Source of the DNA: Vibrio orientalis CIP 102891 = ATCC 33934
Lineage (GTDB): Bacteria; Pseudomonadota; Gammaproteobacteria; Enterobacterales; Vibrionaceae
DNA length: 64,000 nucleotides
Assembly: GCF_000176235.1 (NCBI RefSeq)
Contig: NZ_ACZV01000005.1
Coordinates: forward strand, 1,426,001-1,490,000
Reading direction: 5' to 3'
The first letter of the stretch is position 1. Each line of letters begins with the position of its first letter. The notes under the pieces were generated by a model. The model did no database searches, was not told the DNA's origin, and saw nothing but the letters and a program-made list of their open reading frames with translations. Below, piece after piece: positions 27,793-38,367 of this stretch. Both the position numbers and the translations under genes were made by a program.

Positions 27793-28659
27793 TTAAGGGT
27801 TGCGTGGAAATTTATTGAAGTCCGGACGACGCTTTTCATTAAATGCATTACGCCCTTCTTGTCCTTCCTCTGTCATGTAGAACATCATGGTTGCGTTGCC
27901 TGCTAGCTCTTGCAGACCCGCTTGGCCGTCACAGTCAGCGTTCAGTGCCGCTTTTAGACAACGTAGTGCCATTGGGCTGTGTTGTAAAGTTTCACGACAC
28001 CAGCGTACGGTCTCTTTTTCTAGCTCTTCAACTGGAACAACTGTGTTCACTAGGCCCATATCCAATGCTTCTTGAGCATCGTAGAAACGACATAGGAACC
28101 AGATTTCACGAGCTTTCTTCTGACCTACGATACGAGCCATGTAAGATGCGCCCCAACCACCATCAAATGAGCCCACTTTTGGTCCAGTTTGACCAAACTG
28201 CGCATTCTCAGCCGCGATCGTCAGGTCACACATCATATGCAAAACATGACCACCACCGACTGCCCAACCAGCAACCGCTGCGATTACAGGTTTTGGACAA
28301 GTACGGATTTGGCGTTGAAAATCTAAAACGTTTAGGTGGTGAGTACCAGTATCGTCTTGGTAACCACCGTAGTCGCCGCGAATTTTCTGGTCACCACCAG
28401 AACAGAAAGCCTTCTCACCTAAACCAGTTAACATGATCACACCAACACCTTCGTCATAGCGAGCGTCAGCAAGAGCATTGATCATCTCTTTTACTGTTTG
28501 CGGACGAAAAGCATTGTGAACTTGAGGGCGAGCAATAGTAATTTTTGCGATGCCATCTGCTGATTTATGGTATTGAATATCTTCATATTCACCGCTGCAG
28601 TCATTCCAGTTAACTGGTGCGTATAGTTCTTCTTCTGAGATACCGACTGTTTTTGCCAT
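27793..28659 (-). CDS. menB: 1,4-dihydroxy-2-naphthoyl-CoA synthase
   Basis: MenB closes the naphthoquinone ring of o-succinylbenzoyl-CoA. It is a 288-residue crotonase-fold enzyme with the oxyanion-hole segments ([15 protein letters not shown] and [17 protein letters not shown]) and the MenB-specific [17 protein letters not shown] block. The C-terminal [15 protein letters not shown] tail is characteristic. AGGAAT lies before the ATG. The operon order menF-D-H-B-C-E equals that of E. coli. Confidence 0.96.
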   Translation of the reverse strand: MAKTVGISEEELYAPVNWNDCSGEYEDIQYHKSADGIAKITIARPQVHNAFRPQTVKEMINALADARYDEGVGVIMLTGLGEKAFCSGGDQKIRGDYGGYQDDTGTHHLNVLDFQRQIRTCPKPVIAAVAGWAVGGGHVLHMMCDLTIAAENAQFGQTGPKVGSFDGGWGASYMARIVGQKKAREIWFLCRFYDAQEALDMGLVNTVVPVEELEKETVRWCRETLQHSPMALRCLKAALNADCDGQAGLQELAGNATMMFYMTEEGQEGRNAFNEKRRPDFNKFPRNP

Positions 28660-28700
28660 GGTGATTCCTGTTTGTTTACCTAATGACCCAACCTAACGAT

Positions 28701-29477
28701 TCAAAGTGAATTGAGTTGAGCTTTTATGATTTCTGCAAAAGCTTGAGGCTGTTCGATATGAACATTGTGCCCAGCCTGTGCAATTTGGCTAAAAGACAAA
28801 CCGCTTTGTTCGGCCAACTGACTAAACTTATTGTCTTTCTCGCCACAAATATAATGGGTTGTTACACCTGAGCTTTTTAGTCGCTCAAGCAAGTAATCTT
28901 GTTTAGCTAACGAGGTCGCTTCAAGCATATCCGCTACCGAAGTACCTAGATTAGCACTGCGTTTTAATATCAGGTTTTGTCTTTGCTCATGGTTTAGTGA
29001 ACTAAAGACGCGCTGCAAATACCAATCGGCCAACACCTGCTCAATTGGCTCATTTCTAAACCGTTCGGCCCAGCAGTGATCATTATCCCAACGAGCTTTT
29101 TTGTCTTGCTCTGTTTGCAAGCCAAAGTTTCCACCTTCAACAACAAGACGTTGAATATTCAGAGGTGAGAAATAGTGATTCGCCACACCGGACATGGCTA
29201 CCCTTCCCCCCATCGAATAGCCAACCAATACTATAGGCTGCTCTGGCCTCACATGGGTAAGAAGAGTGTCAGATATTTGATTGCAACAATCCTCAAAATT
29301 GAAACAAGAGTGTAATGCGCTCAAACCATGCCCTGGAAGGTCGATGGTGATAGAGGGAAAATCAGCAAGTTGCTGACGAACTTGCTGCCAATCTTTGCCA
29401 CAGCCCAACAAGCCATGTAGATAAACAACGATGGGTTCTGATTGGCTATCGCTGAAAGTGACGTGACTAGAGAGCAT
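28701..29477 (-). CDS. menH: SHCHC synthase (MenH, alpha/beta hydrolase)
   Basis: MenH eliminates pyruvate from SEPHCHC to give SHCHC. The alpha/beta hydrolase fold shows HGLLGCGKDW (oxyanion region), the nucleophile elbow VGYSMGGRVAM with the catalytic serine, and AGHNVHIE with the catalytic histidine near the C-terminus. The 258 residues match the family. Its start overlaps the end of menD by 11 bases, implying translational coupling. Confidence 0.93.
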   Translation of the reverse strand: MLSSHVTFSDSQSEPIVVYLHGLLGCGKDWQQVRQQLADFPSITIDLPGHGLSALHSCFNFEDCCNQISDTLLTHVRPEQPIVLVGYSMGGRVAMSGVANHYFSPLNIQRLVVEGGNFGLQTEQDKKARWDNDHCWAERFRNEPIEQVLADWYLQRVFSSLNHEQRQNLILKRSANLGTSVADMLEATSLAKQDYLLERLKSSGVTTHYICGEKDNKFSQLAEQSGLSFSQIAQAGHNVHIEQPQAFAEIIKAQLNSL

Positions 29478-31197
29478 AGACTTGTTGAATAAACTCTTTC
29501 AGTTGAGAAGACGCTTGCTCCGGAGGGGTTTGAACCTCAACCAATAACGTCCCTTGCCCATGAAGTAAATGACCATTCACTGTTTCTGTATAAGCAGCTA
29601 GCGTTTCAGGTTTGCTATACGCCAGTTTGAATTGCTTGGCAGCATACTCGAAATTAAAACCATGAGGCATCTGGTAGAGCGATTGTTTCTGCTGCGGTGG
29701 GACTGGCAGTAAATCGAATATTGCGCCGCCATCGTTGTTGGTTACAACCACAACCACTGGCGTCGATTGATTCGACATTAGCGCGAGTGAATTCATATCG
29801 TAAAGCAGCGATGTATCACCAATAAACACTACGGTCGGAGATTGAGTTTCACGTATGACGCCACTGGCAGTCGCGATCAATCCATCAATCCCGGATGCAC
29901 CTCGATTGGTATAAACCGAATAGTCACTGACGCCACTAAACATATCTACCAGCCGAACGAATAAGCTATTGCCCAAAAATATCTCTGTACCTTCAGGGAA
30001 TTGATTCACGCTTAACGCTAAGCCAATCTCACTTAATGGCGACTGAGCGGTAAGATGTAGATTAGCTAATGACCTTACATGCGCGGCATTTTGACGAAGA
30101 GCATCACCCCATCCTGCCGCAGTATTAGCGAGTGGTAGCACGGCTTCTATAGCAAGATTAAGCCAAGGTTCAATCGCCGATATATGATGTACTTGCATCA
30201 GATGAGCTTGGTTGTTTCTCTCTTGCTTTGGGTCGAGGTAATGATACTGAGCACCGCCTGTTTCTATCTGTTCCAACATCCATCGGTTGAGGCGTTTTGA
30301 AACAATTCGAGAGCCGACTTGCAAAATAAAATCACACTGACTCAACCGCGCCGCATTATCACTATTTTGCAGCCAAATATCATAATGGGCCCAATCTGAC
30401 GTCGCGCCACTCTGTGGGTCCATCAAGATTGGCCAACCGAGTTTTTCTGCCAGCTGTTTGGCTTTCTTCGCTTCACTCAGGCTTACGCTACCAACAACAA
30501 TAGCACCCTTTTTATCGGTAAAATCCGATACATTGATATGGCTGTCATTTGCATAACTTCGGTGACGAATATAAGTGTCTGTACCTGAAAGCCACGCTTC
30601 TACTTGGTCAATATAAGGCTGATAAAGTGATTTGCTTTCACTGCTATACAGTGGCTCAGGAAATGGGCAATTGATATGTACAGCACTGCCCTGCACTTTT
30701 TGCTCAAACATCACTTGGTCAATCGACGTCAGGAGCCATTTCAAAGGTGTATTCAATGAAGGGCTCGGCAGTTCAAGCGCTGATGTAACATGAGAGGAAA
30801 AAATACCAGACTGATTGATGGCTTGATTGGCACCGCAACCAACCAGTTCAATTGGTCTGTCTGCCGTAAGCACAACCAGTTTTTCTCCGGTCAACTTAGC
30901 TTCAGCGATAGCAGGAAGTAGGTTGGCTACCGCGGTACCCGACGTCACAACGATCGCCACAGGCTTACCACTTGCCTTTGCTAGACCTAGCGCAAGAAAG
31001 CCAAGGCCACGCTCATCAAAGTGAGTGTGTAGATTCAGTTTAGGATTGTCATCAGCTTCAAGCGTCAGTGGCGTTGAACGCGAACCGGGCGCCACACAAA
31101 GCTCTGTGACACCGTGACGAGTCAGCTCTTCAAGTAATACTTGGCACCAAATTCGATTCAGTACCGCTTGATTGTTTGTCTGTGTTAGGTCGCTCAT
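29467..31197 (-). CDS. menD: SEPHCHC synthase (MenD, thiamine diphosphate enzyme)
   Basis: MenD joins 2-oxoglutarate-derived succinyl semialdehyde to isochorismate using thiamine diphosphate. At 576 residues it is full length. SRSTPLTLEAD carries the catalytic glutamate region, FDERGLGFLALG is typical of MenD, and the ThDP/Mg motif GDTSLLYDMNSL...TNNDGG is intact. It starts on the menF stop codon (TAATG) and overlaps menH, so the first three cistrons are tightly coupled. Confidence 0.96.
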   Translation of the reverse strand: MSDLTQTNNQAVLNRIWCQVLLEELTRHGVTELCVAPGSRSTPLTLEADDNPKLNLHTHFDERGLGFLALGLAKASGKPVAIVVTSGTAVANLLPAIAEAKLTGEKLVVLTADRPIELVGCGANQAINQSGIFSSHVTSALELPSPSLNTPLKWLLTSIDQVMFEQKVQGSAVHINCPFPEPLYSSESKSLYQPYIDQVEAWLSGTDTYIRHRSYANDSHINVSDFTDKKGAIVVGSVSLSEAKKAKQLAEKLGWPILMDPQSGATSDWAHYDIWLQNSDNAARLSQCDFILQVGSRIVSKRLNRWMLEQIETGGAQYHYLDPKQERNNQAHLMQVHHISAIEPWLNLAIEAVLPLANTAAGWGDALRQNAAHVRSLANLHLTAQSPLSEIGLALSVNQFPEGTEIFLGNSLFVRLVDMFSGVSDYSVYTNRGASGIDGLIATASGVIRETQSPTVVFIGDTSLLYDMNSLALMSNQSTPVVVVVTNNDGGAIFDLLPVPPQQKQSLYQMPHGFNFEYAAKQFKLAYSKPETLAAYTETVNGHLLHGQGTLLVEVQTPPEQASSQLKEFIQQVYAL

Positions 31198-32537
31198 TAA
31201 GAAGCAACTCCAAGAGGTGGGTGATCGGAGATCAGCGACAGTAAAGTCGACATTTTCTTATCCAGCTCTTGCCATTCGTACTCGGCAACAGAACCAGGCA
31301 CAATCCCGGCGCCGGCAAATAGCTGCACTTCACCATCTAGCACTAACGCACTGCGGATTGCGACGCAGAACTCAGCACGCTGATGACTAATAAAGCCCAT
31401 TGAGCCCGCATACCAACCACGAGCAAACGGTTCGTGTTGTTGGATAAAGTCCATCGACTCTTGACGAGGTAAGCCTGCAACCGCCGCCGTTGGTTGAAGT
31501 GCGCCGAGCAACTGAACGCCATTAGTACCTTTGTGTAAATGCGCATGAATACTGCGCTTGAGATGCTGCACTTTACGCAGTCGCACTAGCCTCGCTTCTT
31601 GCTCTACGACGACGTCATCTGAATAAGGCGATAAACGTTCAATGATATCGTCAACTACATACTGATTTTCATTGAGGTTTTTACTATCACCGGCTAGCCA
31701 GTTTGCTAGCTCCATATCTTGGCTCGCGTTGCTGCCTCGGCCAATCGTTCCCGCTAACGCTTCGGTGTAGAGCTCTTGACCTTGGCGTAAATAAAGACGC
31801 TCTGGCGTTGAACCAATAAAGCTGTGGTCTTTATCTAATGAGAGCAAAAAGTGAAAGCTATGATGGTTGCTTAAGTAGCTCGATTTCAACAAACGAGAAG
31901 CACACAACGGTTGATCAAGTGAGACTGTCGTCTTTCGTGCTAATACCACTTTCTTGAAATCATCGTTTTCAATCCCAGCTAACACCTTCTCAACCAACTC
32001 AGACCATTGTTCTTTTTCAGGCACATGCTGAATACTTTCAATATGAGATGAAATAGGTGGTAGCGGAGCGACGTCTAATTGCAGCTTATATAAGCCAGCG
32101 AGGGTGCGATGTTTCTCTGCATTAAGGTTGACCGCTAACGACCATTTGTCATCAAAACGGATTAACTCTACTTGCGGCAGAAAAAAGAAAGAAGACATAC
32201 AACGACGATTTTTTCCGGTGTGGCCATCAAAGGAACGACCACCCCAAATGCGCTGATCATCGGCTAAAATCGCGTAAGCAGGCGCAGGATCAACGAAAGT
32301 ATGTAACTGACCTAACGCAACCACTTCTTCGCGAGTATCGCGAGATTGCCAATAAAACTTTGGAAATAATGGCTGGGCGTCTAACCAGTCAATAAATGGA
32401 AAGTCAGGTTTTTCCTCAAGAACTTGAACTAGACGGGTTGTACCATCTTCCGCATCCTTTACGCGTTCGATCAGTTCAGTAACGGCTTGATGAAAGTATG
32501 ACAAATCAGCCTCGTATGCATCGAAATTATTATTCAT
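31197..32537 (-). CDS. menF: menaquinone-specific isochorismate synthase
   Basis: MenF converts chorismate to isochorismate at the head of the menaquinone pathway. The 446-residue protein has the chorismate-binding fold in its C-terminal half: VVLARKTTVSL, EALAGTIGRG, KVQHLKRSIHAHL, and AGIVPGSVAEYEWQELDKK. The last of these carries the Mg/substrate residues common to MenF, EntC and TrpE. GGGG lies six bases before the ATG. It is the first gene of the operon. Its promoter should lie in the 186-base gap shared with alaA. Confidence 0.95.
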   Translation of the reverse strand: MNNNFDAYEADLSYFHQAVTELIERVKDAEDGTTRLVQVLEEKPDFPFIDWLDAQPLFPKFYWQSRDTREEVVALGQLHTFVDPAPAYAILADDQRIWGGRSFDGHTGKNRRCMSSFFFLPQVELIRFDDKWSLAVNLNAEKHRTLAGLYKLQLDVAPLPPISSHIESIQHVPEKEQWSELVEKVLAGIENDDFKKVVLARKTTVSLDQPLCASRLLKSSYLSNHHSFHFLLSLDKDHSFIGSTPERLYLRQGQELYTEALAGTIGRGSNASQDMELANWLAGDSKNLNENQYVVDDIIERLSPYSDDVVVEQEARLVRLRKVQHLKRSIHAHLHKGTNGVQLLGALQPTAAVAGLPRQESMDFIQQHEPFARGWYAGSMGFISHQRAEFCVAIRSALVLDGEVQLFAGAGIVPGSVAEYEWQELDKKMSTLLSLISDHPPLGVAS

Positions 32538-32723
32538 TTTACCCCGCTACTCTATTTATAGACCTCACTCAAATCAAGGTTGCAAACAATGTTTTGCGAA
32601 ATCCTGTGATAACGGGCGTGCTACAAAGGCTTTATTGTTGCCATCAAACCAGATTTTTATTCTAAAGAACCGTTTTTTAGGTTACTTTAATAAAGTTATT
32701 TAATTATTTTTAGGTTTTAATCA

Positions 32724-33938
32724 ATGCAAAATATCGGGATGTCGTCAAAACTCGACAATGTCTGCTATGACATTAGGGGTCCTGTACTCAAACATGCTAA
32801 GCGCATGGAGGAAGAGGGACATAAAATACTGAAGCTTAACATCGGTAACCCTGCCCCATTTGGCTTTGACGCCCCAGACGAAATTTTGGTTGATGTGATT
32901 CGTAACTTGCCGACATCTCAAGGCTATTGCGACTCAAAAGGTATTTATTCCGCACGCAAAGCCGTTGTACAACATTACCAGCGCAAAGGCATTCGTTCAT
33001 TAGACGTTGAAGATGTCTACATTGGTAACGGCGCTTCAGAGTTAATCGTGATGGCGATGCAAGCATTGCTAAACAACGGCGATGAAATGCTGGTCCCTGC
33101 ACCGGACTACCCACTATGGACAGCATCTGTTGCTCTATCAGGGGGTAAAGCGGTTCACTATATGTGTGATGAAGAAGCGGACTGGTACCCAGACTTAGAC
33201 GATATTAAGAGTAAGATCACGCCAAAAACCCGCGGCATTGTTCTTATCAACCCAAACAACCCGACAGGCGCCGTCTACAGCCGTGACTTCTTATTAGAAG
33301 TGATTGAGATTGCACGCCAGCACAAACTGATCATTTTTGCTGACGAGATTTACGACAAAGTACTATACGACGGTGCAACGCATACCTCAGTAGCGACTCT
33401 GACTGAAGATGTATTGGTTGTAACCTTTAACGGTTTATCAAAAGCCTACCGTGTATGTGGGTTCCGCGGCGGTTGGATGTTCCTAACGGGACCGAAGCAC
33501 CAAGCACAGGGCTACATCAACGGCTTAGACATGCTTTCTTCGATGCGTTTGTGCGCCAACGTGCCAATGCAGCATGCGATTCAAACCGCATTAGGTGGCT
33601 ACCAAAGTATTAATGAGTTACTTCTTCCTGGCGGCCGCCTGCTTGAACAGCGTGACCGTGCATGGGAGTTGATCAACCAGATCCCTGGGGTCTCTTGTGT
33701 CAAACCAAAGGGAGCAATGTATCTGTTCCCGAAAATCGACACTAAGATGTACAACATTAAAGACGACCAGAAAATGGTTCTAGACTTCCTCGTTCAGGAA
33801 AAAGTACTGCTAGTGCAAGGCACAGGCTTCAACTGGCCAAAACCGGATCACTTCCGAATTGTGACTTTGCCACACGTTGAAGATTTAGAGGTTGCGATTG
33901 GTCGCTTTGAACGTTTCCTTTCAACCTACAGCCAGTAG
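32724..33938 (+). CDS. alaA: alanine transaminase AlaA (YfbQ)
   Basis: AlaA makes alanine from pyruvate and glutamate. It is a fold-type I PLP aminotransferase of 404 residues. The substrate-typical N-terminus (SSKLDNVCYDIRGPVLKHAKR), NPNNPTGAV, ADEIYDKVLYD and the PLP-lysine motif TFNGLSKAYRVCGFRGGW are all near-identical to E. coli YfbQ. yfbR follows, as in E. coli, but a good terminator intervenes. It is divergent from menF. Confidence 0.95.
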   Translation: MQNIGMSSKLDNVCYDIRGPVLKHAKRMEEEGHKILKLNIGNPAPFGFDAPDEILVDVIRNLPTSQGYCDSKGIYSARKAVVQHYQRKGIRSLDVEDVYIGNGASELIVMAMQALLNNGDEMLVPAPDYPLWTASVALSGGKAVHYMCDEEADWYPDLDDIKSKITPKTRGIVLINPNNPTGAVYSRDFLLEVIEIARQHKLIIFADEIYDKVLYDGATHTSVATLTEDVLVVTFNGLSKAYRVCGFRGGWMFLTGPKHQAQGYINGLDMLSSMRLCANVPMQHAIQTALGGYQSINELLLPGGRLLEQRDRAWELINQIPGVSCVKPKGAMYLFPKIDTKMYNIKDDQKMVLDFLVQEKVLLVQGTGFNWPKPDHFRIVTLPHVEDLEVAIGRFERFLSTYSQ

Positions 33939-33965
33939 TAATTAGATTCGTTCTTTCATATGCTT

Positions 33966-33993
33966 AAAGGGTACTCATTGAGTACCCTTTTCA
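33966..33993 (+). terminator. terminator of alaA
   Basis: AAAGGGTACTC and GAGTACCCTTT form a perfect 11-pair stem around ATT with TTTTC following. It lies just after the alaA stop and before the yfbR ribosome-binding site. Confidence 0.85.
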
Positions 33994-34010
33994 TTTCATG
34001 GAGTAAAGAA

Positions 34011-34625
34011 ATGCCGCAAGACAACGATTCAGAACACAATTATAAGGAAAGTCACTTTTTCGCTCACTTGGCGCGGATGAAATTGATTCAGCGCTGGCCG
34101 CTGATGCGCTCTGTGTCGACTGAGAATATTTCTGAGCATAGCTTGCAGGTCGCTTTCGTTGCCCATGCTCTCGCTCTGATAAAGAACAAGAAGTTTGGCG
34201 CTAATCTCAATCCAGAACGCATCGCAATTTTAGGCATGTACCATGACACCAGTGAAGTGCTAACTGGCGATTTACCCACTCCAGTCAAATACTACAATCC
34301 TGAGATTGCTAAAGAGTATAAAAAGATTGAAGCGGCCGCAGAGCAGAAACTACTTTCAATGCTACCTGAAGAGTTCCAACAAGACTTCGCTCCTTTTCTT
34401 GTTTCTACCGCAGCACATGAAGAAGACGCTGATATCGTCAAACAAGCAGACACGATTTGTGCCTACTTAAAGTGTTTAGAGGAGTTGAGCGCGGGCAACC
34501 ACGAATACGCGCTGGCTAAAAAGCGCTTAGATATTACCCTAAAAGAGCGCAGTAGCCGTGAGATGGACTATTTTCTCAATGTCTTTGCGCCAAGCTTTGA
34601 GCTTTCTTTGGATGAAATCAGCTGA
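34011..34625 (+). CDS. yfbR: 5'-deoxynucleotidase YfbR
   Basis: YfbR removes the phosphate from deoxynucleoside 5'-monophosphates. It is an HD-domain enzyme with [32 protein letters not shown] and the late [11 protein letters not shown]sp. I start it at 34011 ([10 protein letters not shown]) because GGAGTAAAG stands just before, whereas the longer frame would begin inside the alaA terminator stem. About 204 residues, near the E. coli length of 199. It overlaps the convergent LysR gene's stop by 8 bases. Confidence 0.93.
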   Translation: MPQDNDSEHNYKESHFFAHLARMKLIQRWPLMRSVSTENISEHSLQVAFVAHALALIKNKKFGANLNPERIAILGMYHDTSEVLTGDLPTPVKYYNPEIAKEYKKIEAAAEQKLLSMLPEEFQQDFAPFLVSTAAHEEDADIVKQADTICAYLKCLEELSAGNHEYALAKKRLDITLKERSSREMDYFLNVFAPSFELSLDEIS

Positions 34626-35529
34626 TGTTCGTTGTCTGATCGCTCTTAAAGCTGTGGAGTAGGAAGTCAATTAACTCTTTCTTACGCTTCGGCATCAACT
34701 GTCGGTCAGCATAAACAAGGCTCACTTCCACCTCTGGCATTCTATATTCTGGTAACAAGCGAACTAAACGACCTGTAGCAAAATGTTCACGACAGATAAA
34801 TTCAGGTAACACTGCAATCCCTAAACCATCAAGAGAGGCTTTAAGGCACGCAGTGATGGTATTGACTCGCAGTCGGTATGGCAGGTCAATCTGATAAGAG
34901 CTGTCATCATCCAGTTGCAAATGCCACTTTGGCAAACGTACCGCTTTATTGGAGACTTCAACCATTTGATGGGGCGCGATTAAGTCTAGGTGATGCTCAA
35001 TCATCCCGTACTCTTCAAGATAGTCCGGGCTTGCGACCAAGGCCCGCTTTGACGCGGTTAGATAACGGGAAACAAGATTTGAATCTTCTAACTTTCCGAT
35101 CTGGGCATAGAGGTCGATGCCTTCACCGACGATATCTACCTCTCTATTTGAGAGTTCTAAATTCATAGTGACATTCGGGTACTGCATTAAAAATTGATTA
35201 ATGTAGGAGCCCAATACTTGATGCCCTAGCTCGACAGGTAACACAATATTCAAAGGGCCTCTAACTAAGTCTTGGTTAGCAGAGACTTCAAGCTCAGCTT
35301 GATTCATCACTTCTAACATTTGCAGGCCAGACTGGTAGAACTTTTCACCCTCAGGAGTCAGTACCAAACTGCGCGTTGAACGAGTGATCAACCTCACACC
35401 TAAATGCTGTTCAAGTTCCGCCAATTTTCGGCTAACAGTCGACTTAGTCATTCGTAACGATTCGGCTGCGTGAGTAAAACTTCCACAATCAACCACTTGG
35501 ACGAATACATTAACCCCATTCAAATCCAT
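34618..35529 (-). CDS. LysR-family transcriptional regulator
   Basis: A 303-residue LysR regulator. The N-terminal winged helix-turn-helix (residues ~1-60, [31 protein letters not shown]) precedes the periplasmic-binding-like effector domain (~90-295). It belongs to the large CrgA/AaeR-like group by overall appearance. It is divergent from an EmrA/EmrB-type efflux pair with 123 bases between starts, a classic arrangement for local activation or repression of efflux. The inducer is unknown. Confidence 0.88.
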   Translation of the reverse strand: MDLNGVNVFVQVVDCGSFTHAAESLRMTKSTVSRKLAELEQHLGVRLITRSTRSLVLTPEGEKFYQSGLQMLEVMNQAELEVSANQDLVRGPLNIVLPVELGHQVLGSYINQFLMQYPNVTMNLELSNREVDIVGEGIDLYAQIGKLEDSNLVSRYLTASKRALVASPDYLEEYGMIEHHLDLIAPHQMVEVSNKAVRLPKWHLQLDDDSSYQIDLPYRLRVNTITACLKASLDGLGIAVLPEFICREHFATGRLVRLLPEYRMPEVEVSLVYADRQLMPKRKKELIDFLLHSFKSDQTTNIS

Positions 35530-35652
35530 CAGTTACCCCTACATCCCATCATTAGTTAAATTATTGCAACAGTGTTTTCAGTTTTTCCTATCTTATCAAC
35601 CAATACAGATCATTTACAATTCGTTACATTCAATGAATTCGAGAATCCGTCA

Positions 35653-36711
35653 ATGACAGAAACACACGACATGCAAACCAAGAAAAAAACGCGCAACAAA
35701 GCCCCTTTTATTGCGACAGTCATTATGCTGTCTCTCGGACTATTAGGTGGCGGCTATTGGTTTGGCTATGGTCAATACTTCGAATCAACAGACAACGCTT
35801 ACCTTCAAGGTGATATCACGACGATCAGCCCAAAAGTCTCCGGCTACATTGTTAAATCCTATGTAACGGATAACCAAGTGGTTAAACAAGGCGATCTTCT
35901 AGCACAAATCGATGACCGTGATTACCAAGCGACACTTGACCAAGCGAATGCACACCTCAACGTCGCTCAATCAAGCGTAAATAACTTATACGCTCAACAA
36001 ACGTTGCAACGTAGCCAAATTAACCAAGCTAAGAGCCAAGTTGATTCCGCGCAAGCAGAGTACGATCGCGCTATTCAGCAAGTCGCTCGCTCTCGCAGTC
36101 TCTTGAAACGTAACTACGCTTCTCAAGATGAAGTCGACAGCATGCTGGCGCAACAAAAAGTCACGCTGGCACAATTGGAGCAAGCCAAAGCCAACCTAGC
36201 GGCAGCAAACGATCAGCTAGTGGTTATCGCCAGCGAAGTTGAACAAGCGAAAGCATCAGTGACTGAAGCGAATGCCCAACTAGAGCAAGCGCAACTGAAC
36301 CTAAATTACACCAAAATCTACGCACCTGCGGATGGGGTTATTGGTAAACGTAGCGTACGTGAAGGGTTACTCGTCCAGGCTGGGACACCATTAATGAGTC
36401 TAGTGCCAAACAATGCGGTATGGATTGAAGCCAACTTCAAAGAAACTCAGTTGAGCGGCATTCACCAAGGGCAAAAAGTAGAAGTCGAATTAGATGCCTT
36501 CCCGGGTCAAACATTGGAAGGAGTCGTAGACAGCTTCTCACCAGCGACTGGAGCTAAGTTCGCACTATTACCACCTGAAAATGCGACGGGTAACTTCACT
36601 AAAATCGTTCAGCGTGTTCCGGTTAAAATCGTCATCCCAGATCAAAAAGAGCTTCAAGGTCGCCTGCTACCAGGTTTATCCGTGGTCACTACCATTGATA
36701 CGCGAGGCTAA
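35653..36711 (+). CDS. EmrA-like membrane fusion protein (HlyD family)
   Basis: Periplasmic adaptor of a drug efflux pump. From ATG 35653 (MTETHDMQTKK) it has 352 residues: a short basic cytoplasmic tail, one membrane anchor (about residues 20-40), a barrel-sandwich/lipoyl half (STDNAYLQGDITTISPKVSGYI), a long Gln/Ala-rich coiled coil (~95-210) and the second lipoyl half (YAPADGVIGKRSVREG). The 27 upstream in-frame codons lack this logic. The EmrB-like transporter starts 2 bases after the stop, so the pair is one operon. An outer-membrane TolC partner would be encoded elsewhere. Confidence 0.9.
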   Translation: MTETHDMQTKKKTRNKAPFIATVIMLSLGLLGGGYWFGYGQYFESTDNAYLQGDITTISPKVSGYIVKSYVTDNQVVKQGDLLAQIDDRDYQATLDQANAHLNVAQSSVNNLYAQQTLQRSQINQAKSQVDSAQAEYDRAIQQVARSRSLLKRNYASQDEVDSMLAQQKVTLAQLEQAKANLAAANDQLVVIASEVEQAKASVTEANAQLEQAQLNLNYTKIYAPADGVIGKRSVREGLLVQAGTPLMSLVPNNAVWIEANFKETQLSGIHQGQKVEVELDAFPGQTLEGVVDSFSPATGAKFALLPPENATGNFTKIVQRVPVKIVIPDQKELQGRLLPGLSVVTTIDTRG

Positions 36712-36713
36712 TC

Positions 36714-38261
36714 ATGAGCCAAGCAGTCGTTGATCACGCAGATCAAGAACAAGAGGTCCCCGTTCGTCACTGGATCGCGCTTTTTGGCGGTCTTCTTGGC
36801 GCATTTATGGCTATCTTAGATATTCAGATCACCAACTCGTCGCTAAAAGACATTCAAGGTGCTCTATCTGCAACTCTGGATGAAAGCTCGTGGATTTCGA
36901 CTTCTTATCTTGTGGCTGAGATGATCGCAATTCCACTCAGTGGCTGGCTATCTAAAGCACTCGGTAAACGACGTTATCTCACTTGGACAACGGGCATCTT
37001 TACCCTCTCCTCTTTGCTCTGTTCGTTCTCTTGGAACATGACCTCAATGATCGTCTTCCGAGCAATGCAGGGCTTTAGTGGCGGTGCGTTAATCCCTCTG
37101 GCATTCTCGTTGGTCATTCAATTATTGCCGCTCAATAAACGCGCGGTGGGCATGGCGCTGTTTGGCGTAACGGCAACCTTCGCGCCTTCCATCGGACCTA
37201 CCTTTGGTGGCTGGCTGACAGAGAACTTATCTTGGCATTACATCTTTTACATCAACATTCCACCAGCGTTGTTACTGATTGCGATGATTCGCTACGGTCT
37301 AGATGATGAGCCGTTAGAACTGTCAACACTGAAAAAAGCCGACTGGTTTGGTATTGCCACCATGGCACTCGGCCTTGGCTGCCTAGAAGTGGTATTGGAA
37401 GAAGGAAATCGTGAAGAGTGGTTTAGCTCAAGCTTCATTATTACTCTGAGTATTATCTCCGCGGTGAGTTTGGTTTATTTCATTATCAATGAACTCCAGC
37501 ATAAGAAACCACTGGTTAACCTGCGTTTACTGCGAAATGGCCAATTTGCGATGTCTTGTATCGCCTACTTGATTTTAGGTATGGCATTACTGGGGTCCAT
37601 TTACGTATTGCCGCTCTATTTAACTCAAATTCAGCAATACAACGCAATGGAAATTGGCGAAGTACTGATGTGGATGGGCTTTCCTCAGTTACTCATCTTC
37701 CCTCTCGTGCCTAAACTGACCCAAATCATTAAGCCTAAGTATCTCGTGACCTTTGGCTTTGCGATGTTTGGTCTGAGTTGCTACGTGAACACCCACATGA
37801 CCGTCGACTTCGGCGGCCAGCAGTTGATTTTGTCGATGCTGCTGCGTGCTATTGGTAGCCCGTTTATTATGGTGCCACTCTCTTTAGTAGCGATGAAGAA
37901 CATTAGCAAGCCCGATACACCCGACGCTTCGACGTTAACCAATGTCATGCGTAACTTGGGCGGCGCATTCAGCATTGCCATTATCGCAACGCTGTTGGAT
38001 AACAAGACACGTGAGCATCTAGGCCATATTAAAGAGTCATTGAGCGCGGTCAGCCTTGATGGTTGGAATGCACTGCACCAGCAGCAAGCTTTCTTCATTC
38101 AATCTGGTAGTGATGCTGCAACGGCGATGCTTCAAGCTCAAGCTAGTTTGTTGGGTACCATGCAGCGCGATGCCGCTATCATGGCTTATAACGATGTATT
38201 CCTGATGATGACGCTCTTTCTTGGTGTGGCTGCAATATTGGTTCTAAGTATGAAGGATTAA
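36714..38261 (+). CDS. EmrB-like MFS multidrug transporter (DHA2, 14 TMS)
   Basis: A 515-residue proton-driven exporter with about 14 membrane helices. The DHA2 motif C region (GVTATFAPSIGPTFGGWLTE) and the motif A loop (GWLSKALGKRRYL) are visible, as is MAILDIQITNSSLKDIQGAL near the start, typical of EmrB/FarB-type pumps. It works with the preceding adaptor across both membranes. Substrates are probably hydrophobic or amphipathic toxicants, by family analogy only. Confidence 0.9.
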   Translation: MSQAVVDHADQEQEVPVRHWIALFGGLLGAFMAILDIQITNSSLKDIQGALSATLDESSWISTSYLVAEMIAIPLSGWLSKALGKRRYLTWTTGIFTLSSLLCSFSWNMTSMIVFRAMQGFSGGALIPLAFSLVIQLLPLNKRAVGMALFGVTATFAPSIGPTFGGWLTENLSWHYIFYINIPPALLLIAMIRYGLDDEPLELSTLKKADWFGIATMALGLGCLEVVLEEGNREEWFSSSFIITLSIISAVSLVYFIINELQHKKPLVNLRLLRNGQFAMSCIAYLILGMALLGSIYVLPLYLTQIQQYNAMEIGEVLMWMGFPQLLIFPLVPKLTQIIKPKYLVTFGFAMFGLSCYVNTHMTVDFGGQQLILSMLLRAIGSPFIMVPLSLVAMKNISKPDTPDASTLTNVMRNLGGAFSIAIIATLLDNKTREHLGHIKESLSAVSLDGWNALHQQQAFFIQSGSDAATAMLQAQASLLGTMQRDAAIMAYNDVFLMMTLFLGVAAILVLSMKD

Positions 38262-38367
38262 CCGCAGATACACGTCAAACGGCGATATTTCGCTGTTCTC
38301 ACGTGTAATTCTTTGTATTTATCATGTAACGGGTGTACGGTAAGAAAAAAGACAAGGGAGTACACCT

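Noticed and set aside
27843..28436. 197-residue frame antisense to menB
   Set aside because: Fully inside menB on the other strand, with His/Arg/Leu/Ser-rich low-quality sequence and no start signal.
33960..34010. Longer N-terminus for yfbR
   Set aside because: The upstream in-frame start lies next to and within the alaA terminator stem, and the extra residues do not look like the YfbR family.
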